Positions 22,821 to 32,997 of a DNA stretch of 64,000 nucleotides are shown in pieces. The stretch comes from Prostheceraeus crozeri (Eukaryota; Platyhelminthes; Polycladida; Euryleptidae). Where the stretch lies: positions 186,001-250,000 of the forward strand of contig CAJQUW010005362.1 in the NCBI GenBank assembly GCA_907163375.1, in the 5' to 3' direction. Within the stretch, counting starts at the first letter, position 1. Each line of letters starts with the position of its first letter. Below the pieces are notes generated by a model. That model ran no database searches, had not been told where the DNA came from, and saw only the letters and a list, made by a program, of their open reading frames with translations. Both the position numbers and the translations under genes were made by a program.

Positions 22821-25800
22821 ATGGTAAGTTGAAAATTTCTTCACTCATATCCCTCAAACGTGTGGCTAATAGCATCTTCCTCAATTTCAGGCATCAACTT
22901 CATCACGAACGCCCTCCCTTCTAGAGGAAAGTTTAGAGTTGTTGAGTCAAGGTAGGTTGTAACAATACACTGAGACTTGAACAGAGATGATAGAATGATT
23001 TCTCTTTCAGGTGATACCAGTCCCATCTCGAGCGAGTCCATGTCAACATTGTCGCGGGAATGCAACGATCGGGAATGTGCTGACTGTGGGCACATCTTCA
23101 CGAGGAAGCGTGATCTCGTCCGACACATCAAGCGAGGTGTTTGTAGACCTAAGTCAGCATCAATCTCCGAAGGTGGGGATGATTCTGTTAACGATGTCTC
23201 CTTTGCTTGCGATTTATGCATTCAGTCTTTTGAGTCACATTTTGAACTATCTTCACATAGACTTCGACATACACACAGTGACGATAGTTATACTAACAGC
23301 GCCTCCTCTATCCGACTCTCTGAAGTGTCGATAAATAATTTAGTGAGGAACTACCAGATGGAATCCTCAGAAACCATTACTGACTTTGAAGAATGGTTTC
23401 ATCAAAATTCATCTTTGATTGGTGCGCTCTTCAACAATTTAGCCAATTTTAGAATGAAGGCGCTCATCTATCTCAAAATAAAATATGCAAAAATCGACCA
23501 CCATACTGGTCAAATAGTAGAGAGGTTGGAGTTTCACATACCCTCCTCTCCTGCAACCGAAGTTGTAGACTGCGAGTCTTGGATAAATTTTCATATCCAA
23601 GGGTTAAAATTAAACATAGATAAATTTAACGAGCGTGATAGTGGACTCGTTTTTGATGGTATTGAGACCGCCATGATTAAAATCACTTTATTAGAGAACT
23701 ACTCTGGACGAGGCTCCTTTAAACTTCCGAAAAGTTTAAAAAATAAAACAGCAGTCATTTCTGTAGATTGCGAATCGCACTGTTTTAAGCATGCCGTCCT
23801 CTCCATTCTCCACTATAATGATGTACAGAATAGCCGATACCCCAAGAGTAAGTATCAACAGTGGGAGAATGAATTAAAGTTTGATGACTGCAATAGTGAA
23901 GATATGAAAATTAAAGATATAGAAAAATTTGAAAAGTTGAACAACATCAAAATAGTTCTCCATGTTTGGGAAAAGGGATTGAAGGGTGTCCGCTACAACT
24001 CGCGTTCGAGTTGTTATGAGCACGTTGTCAACCTTTTATTAGTAAGACAGGATGATAGTGAGGAATGGCACTACTGCGGTATTCCCAAAATCTCTCGCTT
24101 ATACCACCACCTAAGAAATTCTAGCTCATCAGAGATTTATTACTGTGACAGATGCATTCGCAACTTTAGGAGTAAAAATAAATTTGAAACTCATTACGAA
24201 TGGTGTAAGCGAGGTAAACTACAAATGGAGCGCATGCCCAAAGATAAGGAGTTTTCATATAGAGAGAATGGCGATGAACTAAGTCCTCTTCGTGTCATCT
24301 ATGCTGACATCGAATGCTATATCGATGATATCATCCACAAGCCAGCAGCCATATCCTGCTATGAAGTATGGCATGACCATTTACAAAATAGAAAAAATAA
24401 AATGCACGTTTGGCAAGGTGAGGATTGTATTTACCAATTCCTACAATTCCTCGAACAGGCTGTAAAATTTCAACAAAAGTGTGATGGTGAACTCTATCGC
24501 AGATCATTGCATATGACAGCAGATGATCAAGCAAAATGTGATAGTTGCAACGTTTGCCCCAAATGTAGGAAAACATTTGATGATGATAAGATTAAGAAAG
24601 TGCGCGACCATGATCACATCACTGGTAAATTTAGAAACGCACTATGTTCAAAATGCAATTTTTCACTTAGGATGAAACGGCGTACATTACCCGTCATTTT
24701 CCATAATTTCAAGGGCTACGACAGTCATATGATAATAAAAGGAGGTTTAGGTCAAATGAAAGAGTGGAAGCTTGATGTAATAGCACAAACGAGAGAGAAG
24801 TTTATGGTCATGACAGCAAAAGTGCCTGTCGATAAAACTAAAGAAAATAAGACGGTCTATTTTGATATAAAATTTTTAGATTCCTACCAATTTATGACTG
24901 CATCACTGGCCTCTCTCGTACAAAATCTAAAGTCTCTTCCACTAACACAAAATCTTAAGAAACAATATCCAAATCTAACCGATGAAGTCATCACACGGAA
25001 AGGAGTCTTTCCATATGCATATTTTGATGCGATTAATAAACTCGGCGAGACTCCTCTTCCGGCCATAGATAAATTTAAAAATGATTTGAGCGGTGCAGAA
25101 TGTAAGACCGAAGATTATGATCATGCACAAGATGCATGGATAAAATTTGACTGCCATACATTTGGCGAATATATGATTGCCTACCTTACGTTAGATGTAT
25201 TTTTGCTGGCTGATGTATTTCAGGAGTTTCGACGAGTGGCATTAGAAGAAGATAAGTTAGATCCCGTCCACTTTGTCAGTCTGCCAGCCATGTCATTTAA
25301 GTCTGCTTTTAAAATGACTGGTGAGACCATTCATCTCTTACAAGATCCAGAGATGTATAATTTATTTGAGCGAGGAATTCGCGGTGGTCTCACATTTGTA
25401 AATAAACATAGGTTAAAATCAAAATTAGTAGGCGATGATCAGACTCATCTTAAGTATTATGACCAAAATAATTTATATGGTAGTTCACTATCCAAACCAC
25501 TCCCTCACTCTGAGTTTAGCTGGTTAGATGATAGTGAAATTCAGCATCTCTCCAACCCTTCTAACATACTAGCAATTCCAGATGAAGGTGATTGGGGATA
25601 TTATTTTGAGATAGATCTAATTTTTCCAAATAATATTAAACATAAAACCGTAGATTTTCCACTCGCACCCGAATCAGGTGAAGTGACCAAAGATATGTTT
25701 TCCGACTTTATGAAACAATTTCATAAAGATTTAGAATCATGCGATCAACCCGACTATAAGCCTTGCCGCAAACTTTTACTCACCCAGTATGATAAGGAAA

Positions 25801-26810
25801 ACTATCTAGTCCACTTTAGCATCTTAAAATTTTATTTAGAAATGGGTATGATTTTAAAAAGAGTTCACCGCATTATTAAATTTAGACAGAAAGCCTTCCT
25901 CAAACCATATATTGATAGCAACAGCCAGAAACGTGCACTAGCCCAAAATAATTTTGAAAAAGATTTTCATAAGTATAAGAATAATAGTCTATTTGGTAAG
26001 ACGATGGAGGATGTTAGAAAACGTGTAAACTATAAACTAGTCAATGATGTTACAAAATTTAAGAAATTGGTCTCATCACCTCTATTCATCGATAGAGACA
26101 TTATCGATGAGGACCTTGTAGGTGTTAAAATGATAAAATCTGAAGTTGAGTTGTGCAAGCCCATCTATATTGGTCAAGCTGTACTAGATTACTCTAAGCT
26201 TGAAATGTACCAACTCTTTTATAAAATACTAAAACCATGTCCTCTCGTAAAAGAGGTTCGTTTGTTGGGTGGCGATACAGATAGTTTCTTCTTAGGTATT
26301 ACCACTCAAAAAGATTTAAATTTCAATGAAGTAGGAAAATCTTTAGAAAGATATTTTGATACATCAAATTATCCTACTGATCACCCACTCTACTCCATCA
26401 AAAATAAGGCAAAACTTGGCTGCTTTAAGGATGAGACAGCAGGGAAGGAAATAGATGAAATGATTCTCCTCCGTCCAAAAATGTACAGTATGAAATTAAA
26501 GGATAGCGACGATAGTATTAAGCGTGCTAAAGGCATATCAAGATCATTGGTCTCTAACATGAAACATAAAAATTTCAGGAAAGCCTATAGAAATAAAAAT
26601 ATAACGTTTGTCAATATGACAATCTTAAAATCTAAGTCGCATGAGATCAAAACTCATACTTTTAGGAAACGGGCGCTTTCAGCATGGGAGGATAAGAGGT
26701 GCTGGTTAGAGCACAACATATCTATTCCACATGGACATCCTGACACAAACATACCACCACCCAAAAGAATTAAACTCACACTACCACATTCAGGAGACGT
26801 CTTAGCATAA
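22821..26810 (+). CDS. protein-primed family B DNA polymerase of the Polinton
   Basis: The replicative polymerase of the element; Polintons are thought to copy their linear DNA by protein priming. About 1287 residues if two short introns are used (22824-22890 and 22952-23010, both GT-AG), with an ATG-only first exon. The second exon runs in phase into the long frame. In order, it shows two C2H2-like fingers (about 44-66 and 88-110), a domain with CFKHAV and a later WHYC, and a third finger (CDRCIRNF). Next comes exonuclease motif I (YADIECY, about 452-458), followed by an endonuclease-VII-like insert (CPKC...DHDHITGKFRNALCSKC) and Exo II (HNFKGYDSH). Exo III (YLTLDVFLLAD), IRGG, motif A (YYDQNNLYG), motif B (KNNSLFGKT) and motif C (GGDTDS, about 1108-1113) complete the set. 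All catalytic motifs are present and the gene looks whole. Confidence 0.95.
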
Positions 26811-26960
26811 TCATCCTTAACTTAGTATTTTTATGTTGATTTCTGTAGATAAACATTGCTGTTTTATGTATCGCATGAGATCGTTTCTTCCTTGTGAATA
26901 TATGCCTACAGTCAGCCCATTCCCCCTATATCTGTGAAAAGACTTTTTCATATACATATT

Positions 26961-26974
26961 TTTATTTCAATAAA
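26961..26974. terminator. back-to-back poly(A) signals
   Basis: AATAAA on the + strand at 26969-26974 serves the polymerase gene. TTTATT at 26961-26966 is AATAAA on the - strand, just past the stop of the convergent gene. A shared convergent end of this kind is typical of compact viral-type genomes. Confidence 0.65.
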
Positions 26975-26989
26975 CATATCACAATGACT

Positions 26990-28510
26990 TCACTTTGTTT
27001 TCCGAAACACTAAAGTTACGAGGGTTTTAGTATCTTTCACATGGATGCACTCTTGTAAACCATTGGCAATTTTGATAGCAATAGAGGGTATAGTTTGTTT
27101 GACGACGGGATGATAGAAAATAGATTCAAACATCTTCTCGACTATTCCATATGAAGCGTCTTTATCATGAATGAAATCACGTAAAATGTATTCTTTTTTC
27201 TCACCAACAGAAATAGGTAGAATCAAATCACTTTGAATGTAAAGGTGCTGTTCATGTTTATCAAGTGTCATTGGTGTTTCTATACCAATCGTATGCGCAG
27301 CAGCAAACACTGTTTGTAGCATTGAAAAACCAAAGAGTTTTTTCAAATTTTTACTCAATTGACATTGAATGTCATCACCCAGTTTCAGAACAACGCGTTG
27401 ATTTTCAATTGAAAACGAAATGTGGTGTGTCTTTACATCATATTTACTTTTCATCACATGCTTCAACTTCTGTTGTATATAAGGATTTACTACATGAATG
27501 AAGCTTTCAACTGTATGATATAGACGCGGCATTATATTGATAGCAACTTTAGATTCTTCATAAGACTGGTAAATTTTCTTGATGCGATCGCCATAGATGT
27601 CCACCCACCATTCATCATTAACTGAATCAGCTTTAGTGTGATATTCATGAGAAGCATACACCACACCGCTTCCAATAATAGGTGTATAATGTCTTACAAA
27701 ATGACGCAAGGTTGGAGAGAAATAAACTGTAAGTTTGTCATTATATTTCTGAATAACCAACTTATTTTTGTTCGCCATAATTTTCTCTCCATACTTCTTA
27801 CCCACAGTCTCATTCCATCGTTTTACTAACTCAATAAGTGATAAAGGTTGAACACCACGCTTTTTCAAAATGATGCGTTCTTCGCATTCTACAACATCTT
27901 CATCAAATATTTTAAATCTATAATGAAATTTGTTGATTCGATTTGAATAAACTTTTTTAACATTTGCAGTAGCAATTGACGTTAGATGTAGTCCATGACC
28001 AAAACCAAGATGTGGATAGAATTCATTATCCAACCTCAGCGTAAGACCTTTAGTAAAAGAATGAAAGCGGAGGAACTGTCTCCCACTCCAATGATAGATA
28101 GTAAACTCATAAGCTTTCTGATTTTTATTCTTCATGATGGAAGTATTACCACTGTTGAATGCCTTAATAATTTTCTCATTCCCAAATGGTTCATAAGAAT
28201 CTGATTTTATCTGAATCCATTCATAGTTCCACTTTCCATCTGATGTTAAATTGTATGGGAACTGAAATGTATTATTCATCGTTATTCCATCATGGGTGCG
28301 AGGAGTCAATATCATTTCTTCCAAATCATTCACATTCTGAATATTGCTATCATAGCAAATACTAGAAACGCCAACCTCCCATTCACCTTCTAAATGCAGT
28401 GGCCGATTTAATTCTACTCGATAGTCTGATGGTTTATTTTTGGGAAATTTATTCATAGAAGCATTACTGGGCAAGTAGATTAGAAACGAGTCCTTATGTT
28501 CACTTTCCAT
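26990..28510 (-). CDS. Polinton WEVG-motif protein A, 506 aa
   Basis: A conserved Polinton protein of uncertain function. The N-terminus has FLIYLPSNAS, then DYRVELNRPLHLEGEWEVGV, a pattern I know from many animal Polintons. The C-terminal third has LYIQSDLILPISVG and ends in VTLVFRKTK, matching the family's 'YI..D...p..VG' and terminal 'vtLhFR' motifs. It is a paralogue of the next gene (28550-29947). No membrane segment or catalytic triad is visible. Its position in the structural-gene block suggests a virion or assembly role, which is inference. The ATG at 28510 was preferred over the in-frame ATG 30 bases upstream because the motif starts right after it. It looks whole. Confidence 0.75.
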   Translation of the reverse strand: MESEHKDSFLIYLPSNASMNKFPKNKPSDYRVELNRPLHLEGEWEVGVSSICYDSNIQNVNDLEEMILTPRTHDGITMNNTFQFPYNLTSDGKWNYEWIQIKSDSYEPFGNEKIIKAFNSGNTSIMKNKNQKAYEFTIYHWSGRQFLRFHSFTKGLTLRLDNEFYPHLGFGHGLHLTSIATANVKKVYSNRINKFHYRFKIFDEDVVECEERIILKKRGVQPLSLIELVKRWNETVGKKYGEKIMANKNKLVIQKYNDKLTVYFSPTLRHFVRHYTPIIGSGVVYASHEYHTKADSVNDEWWVDIYGDRIKKIYQSYEESKVAINIMPRLYHTVESFIHVVNPYIQQKLKHVMKSKYDVKTHHISFSIENQRVVLKLGDDIQCQLSKNLKKLFGFSMLQTVFAAAHTIGIETPMTLDKHEQHLYIQSDLILPISVGEKKEYILRDFIHDKDASYGIVEKMFESIFYHPVVKQTIPSIAIKIANGLQECIHVKDTKTLVTLVFRKTK

Positions 28511-28549
28511 ATTATTCACATTGGAAAAATATATTAGCATACTTTTGCA

Positions 28550-29947
28550 TTAACTCTTCATTCGGAAATGGAGTGTGATACTTGTCACAGCATCTTTATG
28601 AAAAGGAATCAACGCACCAGCATCGTCATAAATGCCAATATCAATTTGTGGGATGTAGTTTGATTTCAGCTTTGTATAATGCACTTTCTTGAAAGTATGC
28701 TCAGATAAAATACTGCAGCTTTTTGGCTGGTATGGTATCATTGCTAGCAATGGAGCTTCAACATCTCCCACACGTACATCTTCACCAATATTGGAATATA
28801 TCTGAAAATAGTTAATACGACGCGATAGCGACATGTCTGCGCTAGCTTTGGTTACAGTACCACTTTTAAAGATATTTTGATCAAAACCCAAAATGTCCAT
28901 TAGAGTTTTATCCATAATTAGTTCAATACCTTTTCCACTTATAGTGAGAGACAAAGTACCTTCTTTTTCAGAAAATGAAATATGTTGGTCATTAATCACT
29001 TCATTTAAATAATCTACAACCAATTTAACCGAAGTAATAATGCGAGGCATCAACACTCTTGTTTCATGTAAGATACCACCTAAAGGCTCTACACACTTTC
29101 TGTATAAAGATACGGACCATTCTGTATCAAATTGATTTGACCTCTCACATGGTAAATGTTGCATATCAGATTTTCCATGAACAGCTGCAGAACGATGTCG
29201 TAAGAACTGATGAAAATCTTTTGAACAAACTAATACTAGATCATCATCATTTAATTTGCTTATTGCAATATGATTAGATGATTTAATATAAGTCAATGTT
29301 GCCACTTGTTTACCATCAACTCGAAGGAGATAATTAAATTTCTTCAATAATGTTTCAGGAGTCATGTTTGTCTTTCTTGGCTTAATCACAATCTTCTTCA
29401 CCAACGTCTTCTCATTTCTTGGAATAAGATCTACATAATAAGCTTCCTCTCGATATATTAACTGTTTATGACCACTTATGTGGTAATTAACGTTAAAATT
29501 ATCATAGGTTATTAAGGCGCTAGCGAGGTAGCCTAAATCATTTCTTAAACTTGGACTTAAACCAACAATCCAATCTTTCTCAACTACATGATGTACATAA
29601 GTATAATCATCATTGTGCGGAGTAAATTGGGCAATATGTTTACACGCTTTATTCAAGAAATCATATATAAACTTTTTACATGATAAGAGATCTTTCTTTG
29701 GCCACTGTGGAATGTATACTCGGCTCCCCTTTTCACATTGGTAAGCAGCTGTACGCCTCATATTAATAGTCATCACCTCATGATCAAAAGTATAGACACA
29801 GTTGCTATAAACAAGTTGAGTGACACCCACTTCCCAATTTCCATTTAGCTGTTGTGCATGATCAATGGGAGTAGAAAAGAGTGCGGCTCGATTACTAGTA
29901 AATCTCTTTGTAGCCGCATTGCTAAGCAAAATATGATAAAACGACAT
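28550..29947 (-). CDS. Polinton WEVG-motif protein B, 465 aa
   Basis: A paralogue of the preceding gene, with the same plan. The N-terminus is MSFYHILLSNAATKRF, then DHAQQLNGNWEVGVTQLVY. The C-terminus has FQIYSNIGEDVRVGDVEAPL and ends in SITLHFRMKS. The middle regions also correspond (DTEWSVSLY and DEWWVDIYG; LMPRI and IMPRL). This is a tandem duplicate kept in the same orientation and separated by about 40 bp. The ATG at 29947 sits directly behind AATATAAAA, so an upstream ATG at 29977 is probably not used. Function unknown, likely structural. It looks whole. Confidence 0.75.
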   Translation of the reverse strand: MSFYHILLSNAATKRFTSNRAALFSTPIDHAQQLNGNWEVGVTQLVYSNCVYTFDHEVMTINMRRTAAYQCEKGSRVYIPQWPKKDLLSCKKFIYDFLNKACKHIAQFTPHNDDYTYVHHVVEKDWIVGLSPSLRNDLGYLASALITYDNFNVNYHISGHKQLIYREEAYYVDLIPRNEKTLVKKIVIKPRKTNMTPETLLKKFNYLLRVDGKQVATLTYIKSSNHIAISKLNDDDLVLVCSKDFHQFLRHRSAAVHGKSDMQHLPCERSNQFDTEWSVSLYRKCVEPLGGILHETRVLMPRIITSVKLVVDYLNEVINDQHISFSEKEGTLSLTISGKGIELIMDKTLMDILGFDQNIFKSGTVTKASADMSLSRRINYFQIYSNIGEDVRVGDVEAPLLAMIPYQPKSCSILSEHTFKKVHYTKLKSNYIPQIDIGIYDDAGALIPFHKDAVTSITLHFRMKS

Positions 29948-29983
29948 TTTTATATTGCTGATCTGCAACTTTTGCATAACATC

Positions 29984-30340
29984 ATGAAGACTTGGATTTT
30001 GGACTCTCTACAATATATCAGAGTTGATCGTGATGGAAACGTACATTTCAAAAATTCTCATGGTCATACATCAAGAGGAATTACATCAACATGGCGACAA
30101 TTTGTCAACCTCAATGATATCATGAGGGATTTGGAATATTTTGAAACATTAAGATTCATCTCCTTGGGTGATCAAGTTTGGCTTCAACATTACAGAAATG
30201 AAATTCAAATCTACCATTCTCATTCCGCAAACTGTTTCTCATTTCGCAAATACAATTGGGAGAAGTATAGAAGATATATACATCGCTCCATCATGACATT
30301 TATTCGTCGTGAGTTCATCGCCCTACTATGCAAATCTTAA
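29984..30340 (+). CDS. small Polinton protein with possible PC4-like fold, 118 aa
   Basis: The first of two tandem paralogues, divergent from the WEVG gene with only about 36 bp between the two start codons. Two similar halves are visible. The first is LQYIRVDRDGNVHFKN, followed by SRGITSTWRQFVNLNDIMRD. The second is LGDQVWLQHYRNEIQIYHSH, followed by FSFRKYNWEKYRRYIHRSI. A short beta-strand block followed by (R)GI/F...(Q)W/F...L is reminiscent of the single-strand-binding coactivator PC4/p15. That is a weak match by eye. The position upstream of a TBP-like gene makes a transcription role attractive but unproven. Confidence 0.55.
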   Translation: MKTWILDSLQYIRVDRDGNVHFKNSHGHTSRGITSTWRQFVNLNDIMRDLEYFETLRFISLGDQVWLQHYRNEIQIYHSHSANCFSFRKYNWEKYRRYIHRSIMTFIRREFIALLCKS

Positions 30341-30362
30341 TCAGACATGACTACCACACATC

Positions 30363-31013
30363 ATGAGTTGGAAATTAGATTCCCTACAACGTATTGAAAC
30401 GGATCATGATCGAAACGTCTATTTCAAAGATTCAACTGGAAATATGAGAAGAGAGTTTGCTTTATCTTATCGTCATTTTCAATCTCTACATCATATCATG
30501 AAGGACTTGAAATACTTCTATATGAAAAGACATTCACGTATTGGAAATCGCATCTGGCTGCGCGTCAACAATCGGCGAATTCAACTCTATCATTCCCAAC
30601 TTCATACTAACTTCACATTTCATCAAGGTAGTTGGGAAAAGTATAAAAGGAAGGTACATCGCTCAATTTACTCATTCTTTCATCATGAAGCGCCATCGCT
30701 ACACCATCGTCAACATTCTCCGTCGCTTCAGACTCTACACCAAAATCGATATCACAACATTACACCAACACCTTCCAAACAGCAAGTATTACCCGGGCCG
30801 TCCTTAAATGTTAGTGGTGAAGATGAACAATTCACGGAATCTTCAACTCTTCCCAAATGGGACTGTACAGATTCTCGGCGCCCTTTCTCATTCATCGGCG
30901 CAGTCAATGCGCTTAGAGCTACAAAGACTACTACGTCGGATATGGAAGAGGGAGAGGTGTGTGATGTCGAATCTGACTGTGGACAATATGGTGATCTCTA
31001 CTCAATTGAGTGA
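30363..31013 (+). CDS. paralogue of the preceding protein with an acidic tail, 216 aa
   Basis: Residues 1-105 repeat the plan of the preceding gene: LDSLQRIETDHDRNVYFKD, ALSYRHFQSLHHIMKDL, then IGNRIWLRVNNRRIQLYHSQ and GSWEKYKRKVHRSIYSFF. The remaining 110 residues are new: a His/Gln/Pro-rich stretch, then an acidic C-terminus (DMEEGEVCDVESDCG). The tail overlaps the TBP-like gene in another frame, so one of the two may have grown into the other. Its starting ATG follows the stop of the preceding gene by 22 bp, which suggests a shared transcript. Function unknown; PC4-like single-strand DNA binding is a guess. Confidence 0.55.
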   Translation: MSWKLDSLQRIETDHDRNVYFKDSTGNMRREFALSYRHFQSLHHIMKDLKYFYMKRHSRIGNRIWLRVNNRRIQLYHSQLHTNFTFHQGSWEKYKRKVHRSIYSFFHHEAPSLHHRQHSPSLQTLHQNRYHNITPTPSKQQVLPGPSLNVSGEDEQFTESSTLPKWDCTDSRRPFSFIGAVNALRATKTTTSDMEEGEVCDVESDCGQYGDLYSIE

Positions 31014-31230
31014 AAGTGTATCATTTTTGAAGATTCGTACCAGCAGTTACAATTTGTGTTATGAACCCGAACTTTTTCCTGCAGCTCTCATCAGTTGTTG
31101 GTTACCTGTGCATGTAGCAATCTTTCATAATAGTAAAGTGATCATTACTGGACTAAAATGTCATGTACAAGCAAATGTGATCCTAGACTACCTCATCGAG
31201 TATGTACGTACCCAGCGGATTGTAAAATAA
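30685..31230 (+). pseudogene. TBP-like (TATA-binding protein) gene of the Polinton, probably broken (about one break)
   Basis: The span is about 180 codons, the length of the two-lobed TBP core. The C-terminal lobe is the clearest part: CYEPELFPAALI corresponds to the YEPELFPGLIYR signature of TBP, and VHVAIFHNSKVIITGLK corresponds to its IVLLIFVSGKIVLTGAK strands. The N-terminal lobe shows the matching signs TIVNILRRF, NSKYYPGRP and LQLFPNGTVQILGALS, like NIVSTVNL, NAEYNPKRF and ALIFSSGKMVCTGAKS. The internal two-fold repeat is thus visible. TBP binds TATA boxes and nucleates RNA polymerase II initiation. Divergence from host TBP is large, so this is not a recent host copy. Several genes of this element have TATA boxes. 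Confidence 0.75.
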
Positions 31231-31261
31231 AAAACAATTTTTCCAACATGATGTTTTTATT
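31226..31261. terminator. poly(A) signals of two convergent Polinton transcripts
   Basis: AATAAA at 31226-31231 overlaps the stop of the TBP-like gene. TTTATT at 31256-31261 gives AATAAA on the - strand, overlapping the protease stop. Confidence 0.6.
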
Positions 31262-31718
31262 TCAAATCATGATAGAACTTACAAATCATTTTTTCATTAG
31301 AGGATGGATTACATGAAAAGTTTTGAATAACAGATACAAATCGAGATACATGTAAACGTTTTAAGATGAAGTACAGTACAAAAGCACCACACGTTGATGA
31401 AAGTGGATGTTGTAGTATGCGTTCATTTCGCTGATATTGACGCGTATGTTTTCTCAACCACTGCTGTGTTGGTATATTTGGAGGTTGAGCAAGAGAGTCA
31501 AATAGTTCACCACGTCGGTCTTCTCCAATAAAGATCGCTTTCCAATGCTCACCGCCTAAATTCTGCGAATGAGTGTTTAGCACAATAAAGATGGGATAGT
31601 GATTTACTGCAGGTGGTAAGGTATCGAGTGAATAGACATTATCGAAAGCTTTCAACGTCGCTTCGTCTGCATTACGCTGCACTTTAGTCTTAATATCGTC
31701 AGCAGTCAACCAACTCAT
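31257..31718 (-). CDS. adenovirus-type cysteine protease, 153 aa
   Basis: This is the maturation protease of the capsid-bearing element, which in adenovirus and Polintons cleaves capsid precursors. The catalytic His is in LGGEHWKAIFI (about residue 58), followed by an acidic residue in GELFDSL. The catalytic Cys is in LSSTCGAFVLYFILKR (about 109), with the Gln of the oxyanion hole likely among TQQWLR. The length is normal for the family (about 150-200). It lies directly downstream of the capsid gene, whose stop overlaps the protease ATG (TAATG), so they were probably on one transcript. It looks whole. Confidence 0.88.
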   Translation of the reverse strand: MSWLTADDIKTKVQRNADEATLKAFDNVYSLDTLPPAVNHYPIFIVLNTHSQNLGGEHWKAIFIGEDRRGELFDSLAQPPNIPTQQWLRKHTRQYQRNERILQHPLSSTCGAFVLYFILKRLHVSRFVSVIQNFSCNPSSNEKMICKFYHDLK

Positions 31719-32995
31719 TAACGATTATACTGAAGAATCACGTCACGATACTTTGTAATTTCAATATTTGAATCGAAGACTGCATAAATTAATACATTGA
31801 TCGTCTCAGCTAGTGTTCTTTTGAACGTTAAATCCAAACGAATATTATGAGGCACGTTCGCTTGACGATAGGGTGCACTAATATCGCTGTTAGCAGTCAA
31901 ATCAAATGCATAAATAGTATATCCACTCTTAAACTCTTTCATAGTAAGTCCGTTGGTGTCATCCGTATTGTAAAAGCCAAAGACATCCATAAAATCAACA
32001 TACCTGCGCATAAATTGATCCGAAGCAAAATCTGGTTTGTAGGGTGGACCAGGATGACTCACGCCATTTACACGTAAAGCAATTTCACTTAACTGATTGT
32101 GTTTAAAATTGAAAGGATTCTTCTTTATATTACCATTAAATGCATCATTTTCAACCATTGCCACCATGAGGAGCTTCGGTGCTTCCGATGGAAAGAGGCC
32201 ATCTTTCATGAAACTCTTTTGATCTTTCGGAATTGTAAAGGTGAGAAGCTTTGTATGCTGAACGGGGTAAATGGCATTTTGGCGGTTAAGACCTTCAGCA
32301 TGTCCTCTAATGACACTTGGATTCGGTACTACTCAACGAATGTAAAGTGCAATATCTTCCACATGAATTCTAAAATTGTCAACTTTAGCAAATGCATTCA
32401 GCGCAAATTCAGGCTTATTCAATGTCAGCTTGAGTCGCATGCTGGTATTACACAGTAAAAACTTTGACTGTCTAAAGAAGTCTAAATTCAGCGGACCATA
32501 TAGCTGACATACTTTACTATCTTTAATCATAGCAGATCGCTTTACAAAGCCACTGTTTGTTTCAACATCAAATTTTCCTGCTTCATCTCTGTACCATCCC
32601 ATGGCTTCCATATGACTTTTTTGTGCTGCTGGATGAAACTGTGATACATGATTGAAATATGATTTATAGGGATAATCGCTTTGACCACCTTCCACCTGCT
32701 GCTCTCCAATCGTTAGAGAAACATCGCGAAGTAATGTAGTCAATGGTAAATTGTTCAGTCCAACTTTATGTGCATCGTCAATAGCAGTTCCATCTGCTTG
32801 CTGAATTCTAAACCTCGAATCAAGCATCGCATAACTCAAATCTATGTAGTCATCACTACCACCAGGAATAACAAATTCAATGGGGCCAGCATTCTCAGCT
32901 GTTCGAGGATGATAATCTACAATACTTGAACTAAGAATATCTGTCTGTATGGCTTGTTGATCAAACAAACAAAAACCGGAAGTTTTACACTCCAT
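31718..32995 (-). pseudogene. Polinton major capsid protein (double jelly-roll), broken (about one break)
   Basis: The N-terminal region has DYHPRTAENAGPIEFVIPGG, then SDDYIDLSYAMLDSRFRI, the hallmark start of the Polinton major capsid protein seen also in nematode F54H12.2-type copies. Further on come LPLTTLLRDVSLTIGEQQV and NHVSQFHPAAQKSH. The C-terminal part keeps RTLAETINVLIYAVFDSNIE, the usual end of the family. The whole span is about 425 codons, which suits the family. As a broken gene it would not have supplied capsid in its present form. The age of the break seems recent, since the rest is well preserved. Confidence 0.9.
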
Positions 32996-32997
32996 GA

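Noticed and set aside
22977-23010. Polymerase start within the long frame itself
   Set aside because: The first codons lie in what looks like the end of an intron, and the only early ATG there is followed by a clear acceptor. The spliced start at 22821 keeps phase through two GT-AG introns. An internal ATG at about 23040 remains a fallback.
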